Positions 5,883 through 13,078 are shown, numbered from the stretch's first letter. The stretch is 13,471 nt of DNA from Dehalococcoidales bacterium (GCA_030620035.1 JAUXAE010000020.1:1-13471), one strand, 5' to 3'. Notes: a model not told the origin generated them from the letters alone. Program-made: numbers and translations.

Positions 5883-6869
5883 ATGAAAGAAACCGAAGAA
5901 GGACGGCCGGTTCTGGCTATTGACCTGGGTGGGACCAAGATACTGGCGGCTATTATCTCTAGTGGGGGTAAGGTGGTGGCCCGGGAATACCGGCTCACCC
6001 TGGCCGCTAAGGGACAGCAAGAGGTGATTAACCGCCTCTTTTTAACCATAGACCGCCTGCTTGATAAAAATCAGAGGGACGCTTCCCAGCTAGCCGGCAT
6101 TAGCATCGCCGCCGCCGGGGCCATCGATTCGGCCCGGGGGCTGGTTACCAGCTCACCGCATCTGCCCGGCTGGCGTGATGTGCCCCTGTGTGACCTTGTC
6201 ACTGGTCGGTATCAGGTTGATGCCTTTTTAATCAATGATGCCAGCGCCGCCGCCCTGGCGGAACACCGCCTGGGGGTGGGCAGAGGGGTGGCCAACCTGA
6301 TCTACCTTACGGTGAGCACGGGCATCGGCGGCGGTATTATTATTAACGGCCGTTTGTATCTGGGTTCTAGTGGCAGCGCCGGTGAACTGGGGCATATGAC
6401 CATTGATGTTAACGGTCCCAGGGACAGGTGCGGTAATGTCGGCTGTCTTGAGCTGCTGGCCTCGGGCACAGCCATAGCCAGGGAGGCGATAGGGCGGCTG
6501 AGAAAGGGGCAGAGTTCGGCCCTTACCGATATGGTAAAGGGCAAGATAGAGGCTATCACCGCCAGGGAGGTGGCTGTGGCCGCCCAAAGCGGCAACGGGC
6601 TGGCCAAGGAGGTTATTCATCAGGCGGCTAGCTACCTGGGGGTGGCTATGGTCAATATCGTTAATATCTTCAACCCGGATATGATTGTGGTCGGTGGTGG
6701 TGTCGCCAAGATGGGCGACCTTCTGCTTAACCCGGCGCGGCAGCTGGTGGCCGAGAGGGCCTTTAGGCTGCCCGCCCAGGCGGTGCGCATCGTAACTGCC
6801 CGGCTTGGTGACGATGTCGGTGTCCTCGGTGCCGCCATCTTTGCCCGTGACAGAATGGAGGCGAAATGA
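5883..6869 (+). CDS. ROK-family sugar kinase (glucokinase-like)
   Basis: 328-residue kinase of the ROK family, likely phosphorylating glucose or a related hexose with ATP in the cytoplasm. Seen: the phosphate-1 motif AIDLGGTKILA (residues 12-22), SIAAAGAIDSARG, the substrate region FLINDASAAALAEH with the catalytic Asp, TVSTGIGGGIIING, GELGHMTID, and the C-terminal adenosine motif DMIVVGGGVAKMGDLL. The ROK zinc signature normally reads C-x-C-G-x-x-G-C-x-E. Here it is D-R-C-G-N-V-G-C-L-E, so the first cysteine is Asp, which may weaken or change metal binding. ATG 5883 is chosen from the promoter position and GGTGGGA upstream; an open frame from 5775 would start before the promoter. The stop overlaps the galU relic by ATGA. 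Flanking otsB and galU remnants suggest it once belonged to a glucose/trehalose locus and is the part that survived. Substrate cannot be read from sequence. Confidence 0.88.
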   Translation: MKETEEGRPVLAIDLGGTKILAAIISSGGKVVAREYRLTLAAKGQQEVINRLFLTIDRLLDKNQRDASQLAGISIAAAGAIDSARGLVTSSPHLPGWRDVPLCDLVTGRYQVDAFLINDASAAALAEHRLGVGRGVANLIYLTVSTGIGGGIIINGRLYLGSSGSAGELGHMTIDVNGPRDRCGNVGCLELLASGTAIAREAIGRLRKGQSSALTDMVKGKIEAITAREVAVAAQSGNGLAKEVIHQAASYLGVAMVNIVNIFNPDMIVVGGGVAKMGDLLLNPARQLVAERAFRLPAQAVRIVTARLGDDVGVLGAAIFARDRMEAK

Positions 6870-7111
6870 AGGTTCGTAAGGCGGTTATCATTGCCGCCGG
6901 TTGGGGCACCCGGTTTCTACCGGCGACCAAGTCCATTCCCAAGGAGATGCAGCTACTGCTAAAAAAGCAGGCGATATATGCCTGTGAATTTGACGGGGTG
7001 CGCTATGATACCGGCACCCCTTTGGGCTGGCTTAAATGCCAGCTGGCCCTGGCCCTGAAGCACCCCCAGCTAGGACCTGAGCTTAAGGAGTATCTAGGCC
7101 AGTTCCTCTAA
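6866..7111 (+). pseudogene. galU: UTP-glucose-1-phosphate uridylyltransferase (galU) with internal deletion
   Basis: 81 codons that join the two ends of GalU in frame. The first 29 residues carry the nucleotide-binding start VRKAVIIAAGWGTRFLPATK then SIPKEM. The following residues, from about QLLLKKQAIYACEF, match the C-terminal end of the enzyme (EFDGVRYDTGTPLGWL, then LALALKHPQLGPELKEYL). A normal GalU has about 290 residues, so roughly 200 residues covering the catalytic core and glucose-1-phosphate site are missing. The join is near 6947-6952. The frame stays open and the start overlaps the ROK stop (ATGA), so it is probably still translated, but it cannot make UDP-glucose. Either a small stable relic protein or a gene in decay; I favour decay. 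An assembly collapse is possible but less likely, because the join is clean and in frame. Confidence 0.85.
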
Positions 7112-7147
7112 TCTTGAGCTCAACCTTGTTAACAATTCTCGCTTCAA

Positions 7148-7176
7148 TTGACAGCCAGTATCGCTTAAACTAAAAT
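7148..7176 (+). promoter_or_regulatory. Consensus promoter of alaS
   Basis: A perfect TTGACA (7148-7153), a 17-base spacer and TAAAAT (7171-7176, 5/6). Transcription would begin near 7183, a few bases before the ribosome site AGAGGTGA (7193-7200). There is no room for a T-box leader. It separates alaS from the degraded galU upstream. Confidence 0.85.
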
Positions 7177-7208
7177 CTTAGTAATATTGACTAGAGGTGA
7201 GATTGTCA

Positions 7209-10088
7209 GTGACCGGTGATGAGATTCGGGAAGCCTTTTTAAGCTTTTTTGGGGAAAAGGGGCATAGGATTATTTCAAGCTCCTCCTTGATACCTCATGG
7301 CGACCCGACACTACTGCTGACCAGTGCCGGCATGGTCCAGTTCAAGCCCTACTTCCTGGGTGAGAGCGAGCCACCCAGTCCCCGCCTGGCCTCCTGCCAG
7401 AAGTGCTTCCGCACCACTGATATTGAGTCGGTGGGTGATGCCAGCCACCTCACCTTTTTTGAGATGCTGGGTAACTTCAGCGTCGGCGATTATTTCAAGA
7501 CCGAGGCCATCGCTTTAGCCTGGCAGTTTGTCACCCGGCGCCTGGGACTTGAGCCTGAGCGCCTGTGGGTAACCGTCTTCCTTGATGATGATGAGGCCTT
7601 CCGTATCTGGCGTAAGATGGGCATACCCCAAGACAGGATACTGAGGTTTGGTGAGGAGGACAACTTCTGGGGGCCGGCCGGTGATTCCGGGCCCTGCGGA
7701 CCCTGCAGTGAGATTCACTATGACTTTGGCCCTGGTGTTGGCTGTGGCCAGGCTAGCTGTGCCCCCAACTGCCTGTGCGGTCGCTTTTCCGAAATCTGGA
7801 ACCTGGTATTTATGCAGTACAATCAGGACAGGTCGGGCCGGCGTAGCCTGCTGCCCAAGCCCAATATTGATACCGGTATGGGCTTAGAGAGGACGGCCGC
7901 CGTGATACAGGGCAAAACCTCGGTCTATGACACCGACCTCTTCGCACCACTCATAGGTAATATTTCCAAATTTATAGGGAAGAAGTACGGTTCTGATGAT
8001 GAAGTAGATAAAGCTATGCGGGTGGTAGTTGAACATGGACGTGCCTTAACTTTTCTTATCGCCGATGGTGTATTGCCCAGCAACGAGGGACGGGGCTATG
8101 TGCTACGGCGGCTGTTGCGCCGGGCGGCCCTCTTTGGTCGACGACTGGGGCTTGATAAGCCCTTCCTGGCCGAAATGGCCAAGGTAACCATTGAGCAGAT
8201 GGGGAATATTTATCCTGAGCTCCTTAAGCGGCGGGACTTCATCCTTGAGCTGATTGAGCTTGAAGAGGCCCGCTTTGGCGAGACGCTTGATACGGGCCTA
8301 GAGGTTATTGAGGGCTTACTGGATAGCACGATGACGGAACTAGTTCGCAGTCTTGGGCCGACTTCGGAGTTTGCAGTAGCAACTCGGCGGATAGGGGAAG
8401 CGATAGGGAAAGCGTTTGAGCCATTACAAAAAGCTATGATAAGACCTGAGATACTACAGGCATTTCAGCAATACCAGAAGGCCGCCCAACGGATAGGGGA
8501 AGCGATAGGGAAAGCGTTTGAGCCATTACAAAAGGCTATGATAAGACCTGAGATACTACAGGCATTTCAGCAATACCAGAAAACGGTTGAGCAAATACAA
8601 AAGGCTATACCAAGGCCTGAGATTTCACAGGCAGTTAAACAATACGAGATGTTGCTGAAGATTCCAGGCGAAGATGTATTTAAGCTATATGATACCTATG
8701 GTTTCCCAAAAGAATTAACGCAGGAAGTTGCCGCTGAAAATGGTTTTTTCATCGATTCTGAGGGCTTTGAAAAAGAAATGGCCAAGCAGAGGGAGAAGGG
8801 GCGGGCCAGCCATAAATTTGAGCTGGCTGAAGAGGTCGGGTTAAAAGACAGACTTGACATAAAGGATACCTTTTTCGTTGGTTACAGCAATCTTAAGAAT
8901 AAAACTATTGTAGTTGGGCTAATGGTAGATAATGAAGGTGTAGCTACAGTTAAGGAAGGGCAGAAAGCAGGTTTAATTTTAGCATCTACCCCCTTCTATG
9001 GCGAAATGGGAGGGCAGATGGGTGATACGGGTGAAATAATAAGTTCCTCAGGGCGTTTTTCGGTTACCAATGCCATTCGAGTGGCACACGGAATGATTAT
9101 GCATCAAGGCCAGGTTATAGAGGGTAGTATGAGTGTAAATGATGAGGTAGAGGCTGAGGTGGACAAAGAAAGGCGGCTTGATATTGCCCGCAATCATACC
9201 GCCACCCATTTACTTCAGTTGGCTCTTCGTCAGGTTCTGGGTGAGCATGTTCAGCAGAGGGGCTCGGTGGTCGCCCCCGACCGGCTCAGGTTTGATTTTT
9301 GTCACCTTAAGGCCATGGCGGCAGAGGAAATTCAGAAGGTAGAGAGCGTTGTTAATGACAAAGTCCGCCAGAACCTGCCGGTATCTGATGAGGAAATTCC
9401 CTATAAGCAGGCCATCCAGGAGGGGGTAATAGCCATCTTTGGCGAGAAGTACGGTGATGTTGTCCGTGTCCTCAGGATAGGCCGGCCTCCGGTCAGCGCC
9501 GAGCTGTGCGGCGGCACCCATGTTGCCGTCACCGGGGAGATAGGTTTCCTTCGTATTATCAGTGAGGGCAGTATCGGTGCCGGCCTGCGCCGCATTGAGG
9601 CCGTTACCGGCCGGGGGGCTGAGAAAGCAATTGGGCAGGAGATTGATTCCCTAGGCAATAAGGTCTCCAGCCTGCTGGCCAAGCTGGATGACGAGATTAA
9701 GAGGGCCCAGACTTTAGAGAAGGAACTGGCCAGGGTAAGGGCTGAAGCTTTGCTAGGTCAAGCCGAGGTGGTTAGCGGGGTAAGGGTACTGGCCCGCCGG
9801 GTGCCATCTTCCCGGCCGGAGACCCTGCGCCAGATGACCGACTACTTAAGGCAGAAGTTGAAGAGTGTGGTCATCGTCCTGGGCACTGTTTATCAGGGTA
9901 AGCCTGTTTTTCTAGCCGTGGTAACCCCTGATCTGGTGGCCAAGGGATACCATGCCGGCCGGTTGGTCAGCAAGGTGGCTGAGCTAGCTGGCGGTGGTGG
10001 TGGCGGCAGGGCCAGTCTGGCCCAGGGGGGTGGCCGGGATAAGGCTAAGCTGGACGGGGCCCTTAAGGCGGTCAGAGACCTGATATAG
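7209..10088 (+). CDS. alaS: Alanyl-tRNA synthetase with a large repeat-bearing insertion
   Basis: 959-residue class II synthetase charging tRNA-Ala. Seen: motif 1 region TSAGMVQFKPYFLG; a motif 2 region with SGPCGPCSEIHYDFG followed by a Cys-rich loop (CGQASCAPNCLCG); motif 3 DTGMGLERTAAV; the tRNA-recognition start EDVFKLYDTYGFPKEL; the editing-domain zinc ligands H663, H667 (HTATH) and C767, H771 (CGGTH); and a C-terminal C-Ala domain with a Gly-rich GGGGGGRASLAQGGG. The protein is about 80-100 residues longer than usual because residues about 372-484, between the aminoacylation domain and LYDTYGFP, are an insertion with two 34-residue tandem repeats and a third degenerate one. The DNA from about 8320 to 9180 is much poorer in GC than the flanks. 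GTG 7209 is chosen because AGAGGTGA ends 8 bases upstream; GTG 7197 lies inside that site. Catalytic and editing residues are intact, so it is likely active. Confidence 0.93.
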   Translation: MTGDEIREAFLSFFGEKGHRIISSSSLIPHGDPTLLLTSAGMVQFKPYFLGESEPPSPRLASCQKCFRTTDIESVGDASHLTFFEMLGNFSVGDYFKTEAIALAWQFVTRRLGLEPERLWVTVFLDDDEAFRIWRKMGIPQDRILRFGEEDNFWGPAGDSGPCGPCSEIHYDFGPGVGCGQASCAPNCLCGRFSEIWNLVFMQYNQDRSGRRSLLPKPNIDTGMGLERTAAVIQGKTSVYDTDLFAPLIGNISKFIGKKYGSDDEVDKAMRVVVEHGRALTFLIADGVLPSNEGRGYVLRRLLRRAALFGRRLGLDKPFLAEMAKVTIEQMGNIYPELLKRRDFILELIELEEARFGETLDTGLEVIEGLLDSTMTELVRSLGPTSEFAVATRRIGEAIGKAFEPLQKAMIRPEILQAFQQYQKAAQRIGEAIGKAFEPLQKAMIRPEILQAFQQYQKTVEQIQKAIPRPEISQAVKQYEMLLKIPGEDVFKLYDTYGFPKELTQEVAAENGFFIDSEGFEKEMAKQREKGRASHKFELAEEVGLKDRLDIKDTFFVGYSNLKNKTIVVGLMVDNEGVATVKEGQKAGLILASTPFYGEMGGQMGDTGEIISSSGRFSVTNAIRVAHGMIMHQGQVIEGSMSVNDEVEAEVDKERRLDIARNHTATHLLQLALRQVLGEHVQQRGSVVAPDRLRFDFCHLKAMAAEEIQKVESVVNDKVRQNLPVSDEEIPYKQAIQEGVIAIFGEKYGDVVRVLRIGRPPVSAELCGGTHVAVTGEIGFLRIISEGSIGAGLRRIEAVTGRGAEKAIGQEIDSLGNKVSSLLAKLDDEIKRAQTLEKELARVRAEALLGQAEVVSGVRVLARRVPSSRPETLRQMTDYLRQKLKSVVIVLGTVYQGKPVFLAVVTPDLVAKGYHAGRLVSKVAELAGGGGGGRASLAQGGGRDKAKLDGALKAVRDLI
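8388..8648 (+). repeat. 102-bp in-frame tandem repeat inside alaS
   Basis: Unit 1 is 8388-8489 and unit 2 is 8490-8591. Over the first 90 bases they differ at one position by eye (AAAAAGCT against AAAAGGCT), and only the last dozen bases diverge. A third, partial and diverged copy begins at 8592 (QIQKAIPRPEISQAVKQY). The encoded unit is RIGEAIGKAFEPLQKAM followed by IRPEILQAFQQYQK plus three variable residues, 34 in all and strongly helical. The period is a multiple of three, so the frame is kept. The near-identity shows a recent duplication. Confidence 0.95.
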
Positions 10089-10106
10089 CTGGCGGGGAGG
10101 CAGATA

Positions 10107-10529
10107 ACGCGCATTCTAGGGCTTGATATCGGTGATAGGCGCATCGGGGTGGCCCTAAGCGACCCCGGTGAAATACTGGCCAGCCCACTTACTATTATTG
10201 AGCGCCGGGACGACATGGCCGACATAGCCGCCATTACCGCTATTATTAGTCAGCACGATGTTAAGCGGGTTATCGTCGGTCTGCCCCGCTCAATGGACGG
10301 CAGCCTGGGTGCTCAGGCTGAGAAGGTGCAGGCCTTTGTTCACAAGCTGGCCAGTATTACCCAGGTGCCCGTAGACTTCCGTGATGAGCGCCTGACCACG
10401 GTAGCGGCCAGACGCCTGTTGCGGGCGGCCGGGGGCAAGAAGGCCCGGCGAAAAGCCAGGGATGATGCCGCCGCCGCGGCCGTTATTTTGCAGGGCTATC
10501 TGGAAGAGGGTCATCAGGCAGATTTTTAG
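10107..10529 (+). CDS. ruvX: RuvX/YqgF Holliday junction resolvase-like nuclease, apparent ACG start
   Basis: RNase H-fold protein of 140 residues, near the usual length of about 140. The family acts in Holliday-junction resolution and/or 16S rRNA 5'-end maturation. Seen: strand 1 with catalytic Asp7 (RILGLDIGDRRIGVALSDP), then VKRVIVGLPRSMDG, the second acidic site VDFRDERLTT, and the C-terminal DDAAAAAVILQGYL. The frame back to the in-frame stop at 10086-10088 contains no ATG, GTG or TTG before GTG 10149, which would remove Asp7. Homologues start M-R-I-L-G-L-D; here the M position is ACG (10107), 6 bases after a strong GGGGAGG (10094-10100). I therefore place the start at ACG. A sequencing error or start-codon loss is the alternative. 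It follows alaS by 18 bases, so it is likely co-transcribed and perhaps translationally coupled. Confidence 0.82.
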   Translation, partial: TRILGLDIGDRRIGVALSDPGEILASPLTIIERRDDMADIAAITAIISQHDVKRVIVGLPRSMDGSLGAQAEKVQAFVHKLASITQVPVDFRDERLTTVAARRLLRAAGGKKARRKARDDAAAAAVILQGYLEEGHQADF

Positions 10530-10649
10530 CCAACCACTCTAGCCCCTTACTTTGAGCTTCTTATTACCTAGGCTGGCAGGAAGGGAATAGTTATGGTGAG
10601 AAGATTGTTACTGCACTATCTAAGGGACCTGTTTTAAGGGTCTTGGGAT

Positions 10650-11846
10650 TTGGTAAATAACAGCTTCCGTTTGATGAAAACCTGCCCCAATAGCCGGGCC
10701 CGGGCCGGCCAGCTGGTCACCGGGCACGGTAAGGTGGCCACGCCGCTGTTTCTACCGGTGGCCACTCAGGCTACGGTTAAGACGCTGACCCCCGAGGAGC
10801 TAGAAAATATCGGCATAGATATGGTGCTGGTCAACACCTACCACCTTTACCTCAGGCCGGGCATTTCTGTAATTGAGACGATGGGTGGTTTACATAAATT
10901 TATGGGTTGGGATGGGGCCATTCTCAGCGATAGCGGCGGCTATCAGCTCTTCAGCCTGGCCCATTTGAGCCGGGTCGGTGATGACGGCATTTTATTCCGC
11001 TCCCATATTGACGGCAGCCGGCATCACATTACCCCTGAGCTGGCTATCAAGTTCCAGGAGGCCCTGGGCGCCGATATAATCATGGTTCTGGATGAGTGCC
11101 CGCCCAGTGATGCCGGTCTTGTCCGGGTTGTGGCGGCGGTAAAGCGGACTCATCGCTGGGCTGAGAGGTGCCAAAAGGCACAGCGGCGTGGCGACCAGGC
11201 ACTATACGCCATTGTCCAGGGGGGCATCTTCCCGGAACTCCGACGCCAGTCGGCGGCCCACCTCAGCTCACTGGGCTTCCCCGGCTACGCCATCGGCGGC
11301 CTGAGTTTAGGTGAAACCAAGGAGGTAACCCTTAATATGGTTGAGGAAACGGTGGCCTTCTTACCCCAGGACAGGCCGCGCTACCTTATGGGCGTCGGCT
11401 CCCCGGAGGATATTGTGGCCGCGGTGGCCCGAGGTATTGATATCTTTGACAGCGCTTTGCCCACCCGGGTAGCCCGCAATGGTGCCCTTTTTACGCTTCG
11501 GGGAAGGGTCAATATTAAAAATGCTGCCTACAGCCGCCGGGAAGGGCCGGTTGACCCTGAGTGCTCCTGCTATACCTGCCGCAATTTTTCCGCCGCCTAC
11601 CTCAATCACCTTTTTAAGAGTGAGGAGCTACTGGCCTACCGGCTGGCTACTATTCATAACCTTAGCTTCATAAGCAGGCTGATGCAGGATATAAGGTCGG
11701 CCATCTTGAGTGACGGCTTTAGTTCTTTTGCCGAATGTTTTCTATCGGCCTATGAGACTACCAATGAGGCGGTAAGGCTTCATCAGAAACAGAGGTGGTT
11801 GAGGTCACGGAACCAGGAGAATAAGCACCAGGAGAATAAGCTATGA
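10650..11846 (+). CDS. tgt: tRNA-guanine transglycosylase (queuine/preQ1)
   Basis: 398-residue enzyme that swaps guanine-34 in tRNAs for Asp, Asn, His and Tyr with preQ1, the key step to queuosine. Seen: N-terminus FRLMKTCPNSRARAGQL, PLFLPVATQATVKTL, general-base Asp94 in SDSGGYQLFSL, DECPPSDAG, GGLSLGE, MGVGSPEDIV, nucleophile Asp267 in IFDSALPTRVARNG, and the zinc site C305, C307, C310 (CSCYTC) with H336 (IHNLSF) at the family's usual spacing. The start is TTG 10650 because an in-frame stop lies at 10635-10637 and ATG 10674 would cut the conserved N-terminus. The C-terminus ends in a doubled N-Q/H-Q-E-N-K segment from a 15-base tandem repeat. It overlaps the next gene by ATGA. No promoter is clear in the 120 bases upstream; it may read through from alaS-ruvX. 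Confidence 0.94.
   Translation: MVNNSFRLMKTCPNSRARAGQLVTGHGKVATPLFLPVATQATVKTLTPEELENIGIDMVLVNTYHLYLRPGISVIETMGGLHKFMGWDGAILSDSGGYQLFSLAHLSRVGDDGILFRSHIDGSRHHITPELAIKFQEALGADIIMVLDECPPSDAGLVRVVAAVKRTHRWAERCQKAQRRGDQALYAIVQGGIFPELRRQSAAHLSSLGFPGYAIGGLSLGETKEVTLNMVEETVAFLPQDRPRYLMGVGSPEDIVAAVARGIDIFDSALPTRVARNGALFTLRGRVNIKNAAYSRREGPVDPECSCYTCRNFSAAYLNHLFKSEELLAYRLATIHNLSFISRLMQDIRSAILSDGFSSFAECFLSAYETTNEAVRLHQKQRWLRSRNQENKHQENKL
11812..11841 (+). repeat. 15-bp tandem duplication at the tgt 3' end
   Basis: ACCAGGAGAATAAGC occurs twice in exact tandem (11812-11826 and 11827-11841). It lengthens the Tgt tail by five codons and doubles an AGGAGA ribosome-site motif; the second copy lies 7 bases from ATG 11843 of the next gene. 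Confidence 0.95.
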
Positions 11847-12982
11847 TAACTACCTTTTATCTACCCACCAGGATTATCTTTGGCTGCGGCAGTCTGGCCT
11901 GTCTCGGGGCTGAGGCGGCCAAGCTGGGCCACAGGGCTCTTCTGGTGACGGGGACAAGCAGTATGCGCCGCCGCGGGGTGCTGGACAGGGTTGTTAATGA
12001 CCTTAGGAGCTGCCACGTGGAGACCTTGGTCTTTGACCGGGTAAGCCCCAATCCTCGGGCGGCTACGGTAGATGAGGGCGCCACAATAGTCAGAGAAAGC
12101 GGCCTTGACCTGGTTATCGGTCTTGGCGGCGGCAGCGCCATGGATGCCGCCAAGGGGATAGCACTGGCCAGCAGTGGTGGCCAGCCGATATGGCACTACA
12201 TTGAGACCGGGACTGAGGCTGAGGGCCCGGTGCCGCCGCTTATCCTGGTGGCCACGGTGGCCGCCAGCGGCTCGGAGGCCAACAATGGTGCCGTAATCAC
12301 TAATCAGCCAAGGCATGAGAAAAGGGTGCTCAACAGTGCTCACCTTTTCCCCAGGGTCTCTATCGTTGACCCGGAACTGACCCTTGGTCTGCCCGCTAGG
12401 ACCACGGCCCAGGGAGGGGTGGATATCTTCTGTCATCTGGTGGAACCTTATCTAACGGCGGACAACCCGTCGCCGCTGACCGATGGCATCGTGGAGGCTG
12501 CCCTGAGGCTGGTGGTTGACTATCTGCCCCGGGTGCTGAAAAAGCTTGATAATATAGAAGCCCGTAGCCAGCTTTGCTGGCTGAGCACCATCGCCTGCTC
12601 ACAGGTTACCTCACTGGGCGGTGGCGATGGTGCCATGACCCTTCACGGTATTGAGCACCCCTTAAGTGGCTACTACGACATCGCCCACGGTGATGGCCTG
12701 GCCGCCCTTTTGCCTGCCTGGATGAGGTATACCCTACCGCTAAGGCGGCCCAGGTTTGGCTCTCTGGGTAAAAATGTCTTCGGCCAGCCAGATGGCCTGC
12801 TGGCCACTGAGCAGTGGCTTGAGAGTATCGGTATGAGGCTTAGGCTAAGAGGCCTGGGTATTGAGGAGGAGTGCCTTAAAGAATTGGCTGATAACGCTGT
12901 CACAACAGCCCCCTGGCTTAAGATGCACCCCAGAAGGCTTGATAGCGCCGCCATTACCCAGATTTACCGGGATTCTTACTAG
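11843..12982 (+). CDS. Iron-containing alcohol dehydrogenase
   Basis: 379-residue group III (metal-dependent) alcohol dehydrogenase, interconverting an alcohol and aldehyde with NAD(P)H in the cytoplasm. Seen: TRIIFGCGSL at the N-terminus, a nucleotide-binding motif LVIGLGGGSAMDAAKGIAL, the family's TVAASGSEANNGAVITN, and the metal ligands D194 and H198 (GGVDIFCHLVEPY), H268 (LHGIEH) and H282 (YYDIAHGDGLAALLP), at the spacing found in YqhD and butanol dehydrogenases. Length is normal. ATG 11843 overlaps the tgt stop as ATGA and has AGGAGA 7 bases upstream, so it is translationally coupled to tgt although its function is unrelated. In an anaerobe it may dispose of reducing power made available by NfnAB, or detoxify aldehydes. 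Substrate cannot be told; the YqhD/BDH subgroup is the best guess. Confidence 0.92.
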   Translation: MITTFYLPTRIIFGCGSLACLGAEAAKLGHRALLVTGTSSMRRRGVLDRVVNDLRSCHVETLVFDRVSPNPRAATVDEGATIVRESGLDLVIGLGGGSAMDAAKGIALASSGGQPIWHYIETGTEAEGPVPPLILVATVAASGSEANNGAVITNQPRHEKRVLNSAHLFPRVSIVDPELTLGLPARTTAQGGVDIFCHLVEPYLTADNPSPLTDGIVEAALRLVVDYLPRVLKKLDNIEARSQLCWLSTIACSQVTSLGGGDGAMTLHGIEHPLSGYYDIAHGDGLAALLPAWMRYTLPLRRPRFGSLGKNVFGQPDGLLATEQWLESIGMRLRLRGLGIEEECLKELADNAVTTAPWLKMHPRRLDSAAITQIYRDSY

Positions 12983-13049
12983 CCTAGGGCTTGACCCTCC
13001 CCAAATTATCAAAAAAGGATGAAAAATTATGGCGGTAGCCACTTTCCTA

Positions 13050-13078
13050 TTGACAGGAGCATTTTTTTGTGATATATT
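13050..13078 (+). promoter_or_regulatory. Consensus promoter of the 23S rRNA transcript
   Basis: A perfect TTGACA (13050-13055), a 17-base spacer containing a run of seven T, and TATATT (13073-13078, 5/6). A-rich tracts at about 13003-13029 lie just upstream and could act as an UP element. The start would be near 13085, about 170 bases before the mature 23S. This near-ideal promoter fits an rRNA gene transcribed without a 16S gene in front. Confidence 0.88.

Noticed and set aside
6866..7111. galU broken by a frameshift rather than a deletion
   Set aside because: The two conserved ends are in one open frame, and alaS begins 100 bases later, so there is no room for the missing core.
7112..7196. 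T-box or other riboswitch before alaS
   Set aside because: The predicted transcript leader is only about 25 bases, too short for a T-box, and no specifier or antiterminator sequence is seen.
8388..8648. CRISPR or other repeat array
   Set aside because: The copies are directly adjacent without unique spacers, in frame, and inside a coding sequence.
10149..10529. ruvX starting at GTG 10149
   Set aside because: This would delete the first strand with the catalytic Asp (LGLDIGDRRIG), which is clearly encoded upstream in the same frame.
11861..12436. A 191-codon open frame on the minus strand inside the alcohol dehydrogenase gene
   Set aside because: Its sequence is Pro/Arg/Gly-rich without motifs, and it lies opposite a gene with all its catalytic residues; it is a by-product of GC-rich codons.
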